From positions 138,351,254 through 138,415,253 of the forward strand of contig CM056721.1 of the NCBI GenBank assembly GCA_029844215.1: a stretch of DNA of 64,000 bases, given 5' to 3'. Both the position numbers and the translations under genes were made by a program. This stretch comes from Przewalskia tangutica (lineage: Eukaryota; Streptophyta; Magnoliopsida; Solanales; Solanaceae). Under the pieces are notes generated by a model, which saw only the letters and a list, made by a program, of their open reading frames with translations, did no database searches and was not told where the DNA came from. How positions within the stretch are numbered: the stretch's first letter is position 1; each line of letters starts with the position of its first letter. Positions 48,751-59,791 of the stretch are shown here, in pieces.

Positions 48751-48893
48751 TAGAGAATAGAGAAAAAAAACCAAGAATTTTGGGAGGAGAGGAGGGAGGA
48801 ACCGCGGTGGAACTGCCTGAGGGGGGGGGGGGTCGGCGGCGGCGGCTCACACAAAGAAAAATTATAGGATTTTGTGTTAGGCTCTTGATACCA

Positions 48894-49084
48894 TGTAAGA
48901 TGATATTAATCTCCCTTATGGAGTCTTCTCATTAATATCAAAGTATATATAGAATACAATAGGAATTCTAAGCCTATACAAAAGAGGAATCTTAGTCTTA
49001 CTATAATTATATTTACACAATATATGAAAATATATTCTAATTATGGGTAGTGATACAATTGTTTCTATAATATATATGTTTACA
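48894..49084 (-). repeat. 5' LTR of the split copia element
   Basis: 191 bp. The complement of primer site TGGTATCAAGAGC lies immediately to its left (48,881-48,893). ATTAC follows at 49085-49089. Shorter than its partner mainly because a stretch around 31,350-31,370 is missing here. Confidence 0.87.
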
Positions 49085-49089
49085 ATTAC

Positions 49090-49844
49090 AACTATAATAA
49101 ACTGAACACAACAATAACAACAACATATTCGGTGAAAATCCACGATATGGGGTCTATAAGTAACTGAACACAAGCCAAGTAGAATAACAGGTCCTAGTTC
49201 TATTTCATTGACACGATTTTGTGTGATGAAAACTTTATCAAGTTCATTACCAGTTTCCTACATTCAGAGTTCAGACACTGATTTATGTTCCATTCATAGT
49301 ACACAAAGAAGCCATATTAGATAAGAATATTTAGCAATAGGAAATCATCTAAAATTATAACCTACTAGATTATGTCATCTAATGGGGTCAAGGAATTTAT
49401 ATTCAGCAGCTGAAACAAAATTATTATATATTTATGGAACAAATGAGGGATATATTACTGCATTGAAACAATATCTAACAAAACCGTGCAACTTTGAGAC
49501 AACATCGAATAATAAACCAAAAACGTTAAATAGAGAAAAGCTCAAATAGCCCTTTTTGGATTATAATTTAGACATAAATAACATGTAAAACCTCCTAATT
49601 AATCTTTCTTAAGAGGCGTGTAAAACAAAAAAAAATGATAAATAATTTAATAGTGAAGAATTACATGTTTAGTGTTATTTATGCTCAAGGCATTTCTTTC
49701 CTGTTGAACACTTGAAGCAATACATTGGAAGTGAATAAATGTGAATATTCAACATTGAATATAGTAGCATGACTATCCCCTCTCTTCATTGTGGCTAAAC
49801 ATAATGAAAATGTTTTCTCAAAGTTGTAGAAATTGATCTACCTA
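49090..49844. other. AT-rich intergenic DNA
   Basis: Continues the host sequence interrupted at 31,290. I see no gene, repeat or RNA signal in it. Confidence 0.5.
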
Positions 49845-50813
49845 TAAAAATATTTACGGAAAAGGGTAAAAAATGCCTTCGAACTATCCGAAATAGAGCA
49901 CATATAATATTCGTTTGTTTTTTTTATCAAAAAAGCACTCGCCGTTACCCGAAGGGACCACTTTTGCTCTCCTTGATAACAGACAATATGGCTGTGCACC
50001 TAGGCATTACGACGTGGCTAAAACCTTCTACTCTGCCGCAAAAGGGGACGCTTTCTTCCCCTCAAAAATGCCAGTTCCGCCGTAACGTTTCCGCCAGGCT
50101 CCCTCACTTCTTGTTCTACCCGGTCTAACCTAAAAAGATGTTCAATGCTTAAATGAGAACCCTAATTTTTTGTTGTGACATATTTTTTTGTATTTGGGGT
50201 TTTCTCTATAGCGAAGCTTAAGAGCAGCATTACTTAGAGTAGGATAATTTTTGAACGTTGTAGAGCTTTAATGTTTTGCTAGGTTTAAACTAAATTAAAA
50301 CTTTTTTGTTGGCAAATTTGATGATGAATAAGAATGTGTACTCTTTTTACTTCACATTATGGATTATTATTTGATTTTTATTTTAGCTAATCGCGTCAAC
50401 TAATAACTCGAAAATATCCACTATACCTACCAAGGTAGAGGTAAGGTCTGTGTACACTCTATCATCCCAAACCACGTTGTGGGACTGCACTGAGTATGTT
50501 GATGTTGTTCCGTCAACTAATAACTGGAAATTGTTTGGGTAATATAAGATTTGGACGTTCCTATTTAAAAGCAATAAGTAAATAAATATCAAGAACATTA
50601 TCATGTGCCATTTCTACGGGTGGTTAACACAGATATTACTGGGAAATTATTTCCATGTGGGACTGTCTAGTCGGCTAACAAGGAGGGCAAAAGTGGTCCC
50701 TTCAGCTAACGACGAGGGCTCTTTTGTTACAAAAAATAAATAAATAGAGGGTATATGTGTTCTATTTCGGATAGTTCAAAAGTATTTTTGGCCCTTTTCC
50801 GAAATATTTATAA
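49845..50813. mobile_element. fold-back (long terminal inverted repeat) element
   Basis: The ends are imperfect inverted repeats of about 140 bp: left TACGGAAAAGGGTAAAAAATGC, GAACTATCCGAAATAGA, GAAGGGACCACTTTTGC at 49,853-49,970 match the complement of 50,670-50,810. No transposase coding. The interior contains a SINE insertion. The class (Mutator-like or other MITE) and target duplication are not determined. Confidence 0.7.
50409..50510 (+). mobile_element. 5'-truncated SINE with 15-bp target duplication
   Basis: GTAGAGGTAAGGTCTGTGTA...GTTGTGGGACTGCACTGAGT with a GTTGATGTTGTT tail, the same family as 11,147-11,415. CGTCAACTAATAACT occurs at 50394-50408 and 50511-50525, a perfect duplication that proves retroposition into the fold-back element. 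Confidence 0.8.
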
Positions 50814-50878
50814 TCAAGACACTATAGGTAGAAAGACAACTTTGTCCATGTGATGGTTTGGTTATTACATACGTCATT

Positions 50879-51287
50879 GAGGGCATGTTTGACTAAGCGG
50901 TTAAAATCTGGTTATTTTGAGAAGTATTTTTTAAAAAGATATTTTTTAAAAATGTACTTTTGGTGGGAAGCAGTTTGTGTTTGACTAATTCATTTGAAAA
51001 GTGATTTTGATAAGCAGATTGTGTTTGACTAATCTTTTTTAAAAAGTGTCTTTGAGTGCCAAATTACGGAAAAAAACAAGTATCAATGAAAGTTTATTGT
51101 TATAAAGTTTATTGGTCTTGAAAAAATCAATTTTCTATTTTTTCAAGAAGCAGAACTTTTTAGTTTCTTCCCAACCGCAGAAAACTGCTTCTGGTGCTCT
51201 GAAAAACACTTTTTTTTGTTGGTCAAATACCTCAAATCTAAATAAAAAGTGCTTCTAGCCTAAAAGAAACTTGGCCAAACAGGCTCT
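50879..51287. mobile_element. hAT-like MITE
   Basis: About 410 bp with ends GAGGGCATGTTTGACTAAGC and, at the other end, the complement of GAGCCTGTTTGGCCAAG. The interior has many AAGTGnTTTTn words and no coding capacity. The flanking 8-mers GTCATTGA and CTTATTCA match only partly. Confidence 0.6.
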
Positions 51288-51480
51288 TATTCAGTGTTAA
51301 TGTCACAACTCAATAAACACATGACAAACATGTTTACATAAATTGTTATCACTTAATCATAGTTACTTAATATACACTTTCTTCTCAATTTTATCGCTAA
51401 TCTTGGTGAACTAATATACTTTGGTGTAAAGTGCAGATAATTCTTTTTCCTTTTCAATGCATTTACTAACCTAGTAAAAT

Positions 51481-51498
51481 CCCCCCCCCCCCCCCCCC
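51481..51498. repeat. poly(C) run
   Basis: An 18-base uninterrupted C tract. The length is probably unreliable in assembly. The rest of 51,291-52,012 is AT-rich with nothing recognisable. Confidence 0.9.
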
Positions 51499-52015
51499 AA
51501 TAAAGGGCACAATGCACATGAAAGCAAACCTAACTTACCACCTTTTGTTTTTTTCAAGCACAACTATCCCTTAACTTTCCAGAATCACCCTTCACACGAA
51601 ACTAACAATTCTCCGAGTAACGTAGTGAGAAGGGTATATAGCTAGCGTTACTCGACGATTTCTCGAGTTTGAGTTCTGAGAAAATTCTAGCATAAAACGC
51701 TTCTTCATTTAATAAGTTTTACGCAACGTAAATTGAAACTAATTAGGGCTAGAAAGACGAATATCAAACACGAGACGGAAAATCCAAAATTCACCTTTCA
51801 CTTTTAACCATCTAAGCTCCAATTCAATTTCACCTTATAGCTCTATATTGTTAAGGACCACTTGTAATTTTGTTATGCTAGTCATGTTGTGGGTGAGGGT
51901 TTGTTTCACCTTTTTCTTGATTGTCCCCTCTTGATATAGCACATCAAAAGCTTAATAAGTATACCTGGCCCGTACCTCAATTTATTTATTTGTTTGTTTT
52001 TGTTTTTGGTATTTA

Positions 52016-52405
52016 GGGTGTGTTTGGTATGAAGGAAAGTGTTTTTCTAGAAAATGATTTTTTGGTAAATAAGTGGATTTCTTATTTATTTTTTAGTGTT
52101 TGGTACATAGGCAAAATAATATTATTCATAGAAAATTTATATGTAATATACCAAAATATATGAAGGTGAGATGGGGTGGAGAGTGGCGGGGGTTCGGGGT
52201 GGGATGGTCAAGGAGTGGAGGAGGGAGGAGACGATGCATCACTTATGAAACTTGTTTTCTCTACTTTCATTAGGGAAGTCATTTTTCTTATTTTTAAAGA
52301 GCTTATTTTTCTAGAGAAAATATTCTCTAAAATATTTTGACCAACCAAACATGAAAAAATTGAAAAACTTCGGGAAAAATGTTTTCATCCATACCAAGCA
52401 CACCC
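52016..52405. mobile_element. PIF/Harbinger (Tourist-like) MITE
   Basis: 390 bp with terminal inverted repeats GGGTGTGTTTGGTATGAAGG and the complement of GGGTGTGCTTGGTATGGATG, and 3-bp target duplications TTA at 52013-52015 and 52406-52408. No ORF. Confidence 0.85.
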
Positions 52406-52749
52406 TTAGTGCAACTCATTTTTTCCCATGTTAGTATAATGTCCACTTCATTGCAGCCAATTAAGCCATTATTTCTAAGGTGGTAGTTGTCATAGTTTGA
52501 AAAATAGTATTCTCTTCTTTCTTGATTGGCTACTTTCTTTCTTTCGTTCTTTTTTTGTAAAAAAATTCAAATAAGCTTTGACTTACTTCTGTTCTTTCTT
52601 GATTGCCTAAAATCAAACTCATGATTGTACTATTATTTCTAGTGATTACTCTGTGGAAAGATATATTTATATATTGTTGGGTCCCGGGTATAGCTATTGA
52701 ATAATAAAAAAAAATTGGAAATTAATTCAATTCAACGCTTAACAACAGA

Positions 52750-52782
52750 ATGTCATGAAAATGTCGACATAATCGACGACAT
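52750..52782. repeat. compound ATGTY/RACAT dyad, site 1 (LTR)
   Basis: ATGTC, 6 bases, ATGTCGACAT, 7 bases, GACAT. Half-sites symmetric to within one base. Confidence 0.7.
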
Positions 52783-53110
52783 TTTGTGAAACAAAGATTC
52801 GATTAAAAATGAATAAAACCTTTAAAGAGTAAAACACAGCGGAAATAATAAAGACACATGTTTAATTTTCATAGATTATATATTAATATAACTCATGATG
52901 GTCAATGACCAAAGTATTATATATATATATATATATATATATAATTGATATATTCCTTTCTTTGCAAGATTTACAAGATGATATAAAAGGAATAAAAAGG
53001 TTAAGTCGCATATGATTTATGTCTGAAAAATCTATCTAAATAGAAGTGACAAACATCTCATTACAATCGCTCCATACAAAGCTAATCTAGAATCTGAAAC
53101 AACGACTGAA

Positions 53111-53147
53111 ATGTCATGCAGAATGTCGTCACAAACTCAGACAACAT
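53111..53147. repeat. compound ATGTY/RACAT dyad, site 2 (LTR)
   Basis: ATGTC at 53111, ATGTCGTCACA at 53123, ACAACAT at 53141-53147; the inner right half-site is imperfect. Confidence 0.55.
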
Positions 53148-53518
53148 TTTGTGATCCAGATTTCTGAGAAGAAATTCCGAGAGCTCTCTTGGTATTTTTA
53201 TATTTTGTTTCTGGATATGGATTCACTGATCTGCCCTCTCTATTTATAGTAGAGAGTCCTCCTTGAAATACTCAATGAATCATTGTGGAGGTTGAGCTAA
53301 AAGTGGTCACGTGTGGCAGAAACTTGAGGAGTGATTTTCTCAACAACATGGACTTTTTCTTCACTCGTCTTGCTCCTTAAGTTAATCTATCTCTTGGACT
53401 TAGTCTTCCACGTTTTCAATCTGCTTCAAAGTCTCATTGTCAAGTCAAATTGTCATGTGATAAAAATGTCACACATTTATGAAATCTGTCCGTGAAGATA
53501 AGCAAAACAGTTACCAGA

Positions 53519-53554
53519 ATGTCGGCCAGAATGTCAAGACATTTGTTCCGACAT
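53519..53554. repeat. compound ATGTY/RACAT dyad, site 3 (LTR)
   Basis: ATGTC (53519-53523), ATGTCAAGACAT (53531-53542), GACAT (53550-53554); perfectly symmetric placement. Confidence 0.7.
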
Positions 53555-53640
53555 TTTCTAATTTGGAATTAGTACGAAAAATGATATGTTATGAAAAATG
53601 TCATAACACAGATCCTAACATTAACATTCTCCCCTTTTTT

Positions 53641-54192
53641 GTCTTTCTTCACAAAACCTAATCAAACAAGTATGGGTGACCTATAGCAATGGCATATCCA
53701 CATGAATGCTCCCCCTCAACCTGTGATAGTATATAAAACAAAGCATATACAATATACACATATATATACCATTTATATAGGATTAGAAAAGAAGAAAGAT
53801 GTTACCACATATACACATATCATCCAAAATATTCAAATCATATGCTCAACTCCAACCAGTAGCCTCACATTCATATTCTCAACAACAACCAGTAGCATCA
53901 GCTTCAGTCCGTGAAGAAAGGGCAAAATTTCTGACTTTAACATTCTCCCCCTTTTTGCCTTTCTTCACAAAACAACTTTTTCAACAGCTTCCAGCACAAC
54001 AGCACTAGCTTTCAGCAACTCTCTATTCTTGCATAACTCCTTCTCTGCACATAGCTTCAGACACTCATCATACTGCAGTAGTAGCTTCCAACAACTTTTT
54101 CTACTCCTGTATAACTCCTTCTTTGCACAGAACAACAGAATCTCGCCTTCTTACTCTGCTCCCCCTGCATTAGCACTTCCTCTGCAGCATCA
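53641..54192 (-). other. non-coding stretch between polypurine tract and extra ORF
   Basis: Low-complexity, Thr/Ser/Gln-like frames without conservation. A second polypurine complement, TTCTCCCCCTTTTTGCC near 53,943, precedes repeated CAGCTTC/CAACAAC words. No gene. Confidence 0.5.
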
Positions 54193-55471
54193 TCATTTTA
54201 TCCATAGTAGCCTCGACAGTAGAATTATCATTCTCTCGTAGCATATGCATAACAGCATATCAGTAGCATTTTCTCCCCATTTTTGTGAAGAAGGAAGCAC
54301 CATAAAATGGTTTTTGACTTGAATTAGAGCATTCCTCACAGTGTCAACCTCAGAGATTTGTTGGTTGATCTTTGCAATTTGAATCACAAGCCATTCAGTA
54401 GACAATAGAGACTGTCTTGGACCAGTGTTGTCAAGAATGTTGGTGACATTCCTGTCACCATCTGCACTATTTCCTTCCATTTTTCAGGGTAGTTAAACTT
54501 TGTATATTAGAGAGATAAGGGAGGATTGATGTCAATTCTTTTTGTGCCAAGTTGGTAACTTGTACAACAGGGTGGAAAACATGGTTGTTATTCAGAGGCT
54601 GGACATCTAGAGATCCACTTATGCATTATACCTTCTGTGAGGTACTCAACTAATTCATCTCTATTGTTCACTTCAAGGTCTGTTTCTCTAACATTCTCCT
54701 CAGCATTTAACCTCATACATTGATTCATAACAGCAGGTGTGAAAACATATACTCTGGTAAAGAGAGAGACCTTCCCAAATTTCTTTGAGTCGATATCCTC
54801 TAAAGCAGAACTCAAATAAGCACAAAAATAACCCGACTGAAGGTCTGAATCAGATTCACTACGGAGGATGTTGAAGTTCAGGTTCTATCGATGTTGGTGA
54901 AATGTTGCTTGAGATGTTGTGACATCAGTGGCAACATTCAGAGCAACACTCGATTCGGCATATCTAGAAATTCTCTTTGGGAAGAATTGCATCACTGTAG
55001 TTTCATCAGGAACTTCCTCGTTTACTTGAGACACATTTTGCAGTATAGAAACAGTTGGTTCTTCTTTACTCTCTTCTGTTGAGAACACCAAGTTCATGTC
55101 GTCACTGTCACTACTTGAGAAAACAGATATTGAAGTATCACATCTGGACCTGGACCAGTTGTTGCTTGGCTCTGCACGAACTTTTCTTCTCAAACAATCT
55201 ACTCGATCGACAAGTAGGGAAGGTGGAGGGTCTTGGTCTCTTACCTAATACTGTAGCTTTAGAAAAGTCCTATGTGGATGGTGAAGAAGGAAACAAGCGG
55301 GGTTGCTGTGGTTCTATATGCTTAGCAGATTCAGTGTTCACTGGAATGACTAGTACTTATAGGAAAATTGGTTGATATTGGTGTTGGTATTGAAGAGGTT
55401 TCCATGGGTGAATATGGTGGAGAGGGTTTTGAGAAGATTGAGAATGGTGTTTGAAATGGTGAAGATTCCAT
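54193..55471 (-). pseudogene. extra ORF downstream of SIRE pol (plant-transposon-protein-like), broken
   Basis: Reading leftwards from the ATG at 55,471: a Ser/Pro-rich start (MESSPFQTPFSIFSK), acidic middle (SISVFSSSDSDDMNLVFSTE, EESKEEPTVSILQNVSQVNE), a conserved segment SKKFGKVSLFTRVYVFTPAV MNQCMRLNAEENVRETDL (54,700-54,800), then LGTKRIDINPPLSLQYTKFN and a C-terminal part to 54,193 (LVIQIAKINQQISEVDTVRN). The conserved middle resembles the putative plant transposon protein domain found in SIRE elements after pol. Frame changes near 54,850, 54,590 and 54,490, and stops near 55,250. Function is unknown; env-like names for such ORFs are speculative. Confidence 0.6.
54902..54937. repeat. compound ATGTY/RACAT dyad, site 4 (extra ORF)
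   Basis: ATGTTGC (54902-54908), ATGTTGTGACAT (54914-54925), GCAACAT (54931-54937); exactly symmetric, inside the extra ORF. Confidence 0.75.
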
Positions 55472-56172
55472 CGGGTAGGTAGGATTGTAACAGTTCTTAT
55501 ATGTCAGAGTTGTGATGTGATTTCCCTTTTTTTATGAAAAAAAACAGAAATGATAGAAAATAACAATTTTTTTATTAATAATAATATTTTTTTAATATAT
55601 AGGGAAAATCAGAGAGTGATAAAAAAAATAACAAATGAGAGGAATATCTATATACATGACAAATCTTTCTAAGCAACAAAAATTTCTTAGTTTTAGGTGT
55701 TTCAATTTTACACAATACCTTACACCTAAAATATTGGGATAGAAAGATAAACATCACGGTAGCAATTTCAATTAATCTTATCATTTTAAAGTTCAAAATT
55801 CCTCTTGAAACAATGCATACAAATAGGGAAAAATAACTGAATTCTCAAAAATCAGTTACAATCAGCATCCCAACAAATATCATTATCTTAAAATGTCAAC
55901 AGTAATGTTGACAACATTTTGAACAACACAAGTATCATGATCCTTCAAGAACTTTTTCATTTCGGCAACAAATCAAGACACGTTTCATATATGATTTTAT
56001 GAGTTTAACCTCCAGACCAATGTAACATTTTCCCATTGAGTCCTAGATCTAATCATAAAACACATACACAATTCATTTTTGTGTCAAAAACAAGAATACT
56101 TATTTAGCATCCTCATAATTTCTTTTGTTTAAGCACTTTGAGACTCCTATAGTATAGGAACGATATCAATTT
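55472..56172 (-). other. AT-rich untranslated part of the SIRE-type element
   Basis: No conserved frame. Includes long T runs at 55,567-55,595 and a partial dyad at 55893-55917. Sequence resumes beyond the solo LTR at 59,383. Confidence 0.5.
55893..55917. repeat. partial ATGTY/RACAT dyad, site 5
   Basis: ATGTC (55893), ATGTTGACAACAT (55905-55917); the right outer half-site is missing. Confidence 0.55.
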
Positions 56173-57144
56173 TGTTATACCCCGTAGTTCTGACCCTACG
56201 TATGGGAGTGTACGAAAGCATGTAAGACTTAAAATTTCCAAGGGATAGGTTGACGGATTGTTCCGGACGGGTTTTAGTCAACTTTGAGGCGGGTTATGAC
56301 CCGGTACATTGAGAGTTCCTAAGTGTTTCAAAGGCCTAGGACGTAGTTCGTGGAGTCTAGATTCCAACGCAACCAACCGTTCGTCGATAGGACGTCGGAG
56401 TAGAAAGTTATGTGAGTTACAAGTTCGCGCAGACGCAACGTAAATGCGTTTCGTGCAAAGGCAACGCGCCGCGGCCGGATGCAGATCATGGGCGCGAAGT
56501 ACCGAGGCCGCTGAAGTGCAGGCCGCGCCGGAAGGTGGTCGCGGCGCCAAGTTCGAAGAATGCAGAGGTTTCAGTGGCCACGCCGGAAGGTGGCCGCGCC
56601 GAGGCGGATTCTCGCGGAAAAACTTAGGAAAATCTGCTTTTTCTTTTAAAAGGCCATGGGAGGGTGACAAGTGTCCCCATCTGATTTTTCAGATGCTTTA
56701 TATTGACCAAGTCTTGAAGACTTGGTCATCTTTCAAACCTCTCTCTCTCTCTCTCTAATTTAGCTTCTCCTTCTCTCTAAAATCCCAAGAGAAATTTTAG
56801 CCTTAGAAAAAAAAAATCTGAAAAGTTAAGGACAAGAAGGAAGCTTGTGGCTAGCTTGTAGGAGTTGTTGTGATGGTGTTCTTGGAGAGGAGGCTAGCAA
56901 AGTTGTTGGAATAATTTTTGGCTAAAGATCTAAAGGTAACATTTCTTCTCTTGTAGCTAGTTATTGTGTTGCATGTGAAGAATAAGGGATTTGTAGTAGT
57001 AAATAATGCTCTTAGATTCATTGCATGTAAGAAATATGGGTTGGATATGAAAGAATTGGTTAAGAAGATTATGTGAGCATGTTGTAGCCTAAAAACTACC
57101 TTAGACTTGTTAAGTTAGTTGTTTTACCTTTTTGGGGCAGAATT

Positions 57145-57170
57145 TTACACACCCAAGTTTAGGTGTGTAA
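57145..57170. other. conserved LTR hairpin (sense orientation)
   Basis: TTACACACCC...GGTGTGTAA, about 970 bases from the LTR start, directly after GGGGCAGAATT. It defines where the hairpin sits in the sense LTR. Confidence 0.7.
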
Positions 57171-58424
57171 TCCCCTTTAAAATGTTGGATTGTTGAGCCT
57201 TAAATGTGGCATTTGGGTGTTGAATTCGGCCTTGAGAAAGGTGGCAAAGTATGTAGAAACAAAGGAAATGCTGCCCAATTTTCCATAGAACTTAGGGGCT
57301 TTGAACTTAGATTATTTCTACATTGAAATTAGAGGTTAATAAACGTATTATGGTTATTATAGGTTGGCATATTACTTGCGGTAGTTTGAGCTTAGCAAGT
57401 GGATTGACCGAAGAGGTATGTGGAAACTTTCTTATCTTTTGGGCATGAGTAGTTATAACTATATAGTACGGTAGACGTACGTGTTTTGAATGAAGTAAAT
57501 CCTTTTGTTATACTTGACTTGTTTTAAGGAAATGTCTAAGTTGGTTGGGTTAAGAAGTTAACCCGCTTGTTCTTAAGGAATGGTTTATCCTAAATAAGGT
57601 AGACAAGGATTTCTTGACATAATGAAGTATAGAGTACTTTTGGTGTGAAAGTATTGAATATTGAATTATTCTAAAAGATAAGAGACTTAAATTTTTGAGG
57701 TAAGAAACTTGTTTTCTAAAGGATAAGAGGCTTGAAGTATTTTGAAAATTGTATGAATTTGTTTGAAGTATAAGTCTCTTGTTTAGCAAAAGAACGAAAT
57801 GGTTTATAAGGAGTTATAACGGCTTTATGGGAAGTTAGTTACAACGGCCTTATGAATGGATAAGGATGTCGTAAATTTCTAAAGCATAAAGTTAGTATAA
57901 CGGCTTTATGGGAAGTTGGTTATAATAACTTTATGGAAGGTTATGAAAGTTGTCATTTTGATTAATGAGCATAAGTTGTCTAGATTGTGAAAAATTGAAG
58001 TTACTTGGTTTCAAGCTTTGAAATGAGTTTTCTAAAGGTGTAGTAACTTACTTTGAAAAATAGACACGCCGATACTACTGGTGTTAGTATCTTGGATTTT
58101 ACATAAAAGGAGGCTTTAGAAAAGAATGTACGTACATAGTACTTTGGCTTGTTTAATTGAGAAATATTCTATGTGTGCCTTGATAAGTACTTTGGCTTGC
58201 TTAAATAAGAATTCTCTTGGTTTATGTGAAAAGAAGGCATGGTAATTGTCTTTGTTTATGTAAAGGCATGGTATTGCACCGAATTAAAAGCATGTAGTTA
58301 TGAGTCTATTCGGCGCATCGGTGATGGAGGATTCCACGTACGCGCCATGATGAGGGTTCGCTTCCATGTCGATGATTATTCCATGGATTAGCTCCACGAG
58401 GCTCCATCGATGCGGTGGATCTAG

Positions 58425-58730
58425 TAGTTAGCCTCGACTTGCCCGGCCGAGACGTGATGCAGGTGGATCCGGTAGTTGGCTGTGATTGCCCCCGTGGTTA
58501 GTAAGTGGTGTGATGCAGGTGGATCCGTGGTTAGCACAGATTGCCTTGGCCGGTGATGCGACGCAGGTGGATCTGGTAGAGGCTATCGACTTGCCCTGGC
58601 CGCCGTGATTCACCATAGTATTGTTGGTATGGGTGGATCTCGTAGCCGGCTTCGCATTTCCGCCCGTGAGATTGACGCAGGTGGATCCGTAGCTATGCCT
58701 TCGCATTTGCCTCGCATTTGCCTGACGACA
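58425..58730. repeat. LTR minisatellite (solo LTR, inverted)
   Basis: Units around GCAGGTGGATCCGTAGTTGG with GACTTGCC(C)GGCC words: the complement of the arrays at 32,200 and 37,075. Unit boundaries are ragged. Confidence 0.75.
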
Positions 58731-59382
58731 CGTGGGATCTAGTGTTCATGTACTCTTAGTGTTGTTTCTTCATAGATCGGGCAGTGATAAGGAATTCCAC
58801 GCATGATTGATATTATGTACGAGACCTATGGTTATATTCGAGTGACGACTTAGAGGCGCGAGTCCCGACTGACATACGGCTGCGTATATGTTGTGGTAAT
58901 CGTAGTTTGGCTATCATACATGTCTCCCGCTTTATATATATGCTATTATGATTTCATTACAATATTTTCGCCACATACTTGGTACTGTTGCAGATCGACT
59001 CTCCTTCGGCCGCGTCACGCCGCAGTCGAGATCGTAAATACCGTCCGCTTCTCTTAGGATCATTGTTCGCTTCGAAAGCTCCATCTCTCCGAGGCTTTGT
59101 CTTTGGTATGATTCTCGAGGTTATAGACTTTTGTACATTCGTGGGTATGGCGGCCCCGTCCCGCCACGCTTGTTATTCCTGAAGTCCGTAGTCACGTTTG
59201 TGGTTTGGGTCAGTAAGAATAAGTCAGACTTCCGATTAAGTATGTTTTATAGGCACTTTATCTACCGCCAACGATGTTTACCTTTTATAAGTTATGTGTT
59301 ATGTATGTTCCCGCTATTCTCTCGATGTATACCGACAGGTGCCCCTGAGGTACTACCATGCCCGGTCGGTCGTGACAAATTT

Positions 59383-59791
59383 CAAGGGCTTTGCCCGTGT
59401 TACATAGTTGCCGGGAATTAGAAAGGCTTTGCCTTATTTTGATACTCCATTTTTATGATATCTAATATCATCACAGAGAACGGTATCACATTAAAATCAT
59501 GTTCTTATTTGAAAATCATACCTGGTTGAACAAAAATCAGCCATTCCACAGTACTGAAAATCAGATTCTGATATTATAAGGGTAAATGTCACCCGAAATG
59601 TTAGAGACATTTCAGCCGACATTCGTCCAACAATGCTCATTTCAGAGACCAAAAAAGCTTTTCAAGCTGGAAAATCTCTCATGATCTAAAGCTTTTGTAA
59701 AAATATCAGCTAGTTGATGAAGAGTATCAACATGTTCAATTTAAACTAGTTGTTTTTCAATCAAATCTCTTTAAACAAAGTGATGTCTAAA
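59383..59791 (-). pseudogene. SIRE RNase H C-terminus and post-pol spacer
   Basis: From 59,791 leftwards: RHHFV-like start, one stop, then EHVDTLHQLADIFTKALDHE and RFSSLKSFFG, ending near 59,650: the standard end of copia Pol. It joins to 61,001 across the solo LTR. Left of it is non-coding spacer with a dyad at 59586-59622. Confidence 0.75.
59586..59622. repeat. compound ATGTY/RACAT dyad, site 6 (after pol)
   Basis: ATGTC (59586-59590), ATGTTAGAGACAT (59598-59610), GACAT (59618-59622); exactly symmetric. Confidence 0.7.

Larger units (their letters stand above)
31296..49084 (-). mobile_element. Ty1/copia element, - strand, split by three later insertions
   Basis: Short LTRs at 31296-31502 and 48894-49084 share TGTAAGATGATATTAATCTC and end TTTACA. 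ATTAC occurs at 31291-31295 and 49085-49089, so these two LTRs, nearly 18 kb apart, bound one insertion. Reading on the - strand from the right: primer site, Gag, protease, integrase, [insertion], RT end, [insertion], RNase H, [insertion], polypurine tract, LTR. Removing the inserts leaves about 3.7 kb of copia sequence, short of a full element because the first part of the RT is missing. Confidence 0.87.
52675..53626 (-). repeat. 3' LTR of the SIRE-type element
   Basis: 952 bp, TGTTGGGTCCCGGG...CATTAACA in + orientation. Contains a (TA)n run at 52,917-52,943 and three compound ATGTY dyads (52750, 53111, 53519). The stretch 52,409-52,674 to its left is AT-rich host DNA with no feature. Confidence 0.75.
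56173..59377 (+). repeat. solo long LTR (Del/Tekay-like), inserted in the SIRE-type element
   Basis: 3,205 bp, TGTTATACCCCGTAGTTCTG...CGGTCGTGACA, with target duplication AATTT at 56168-56172 and 59378-59382. Same family as 31541-34666/36411-39572 but opposite orientation. Contains the hairpin at 57145-57170 and the minisatellite at 58,425-58,730. No interior, so recombination removed one LTR and the body. Confidence 0.88.
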
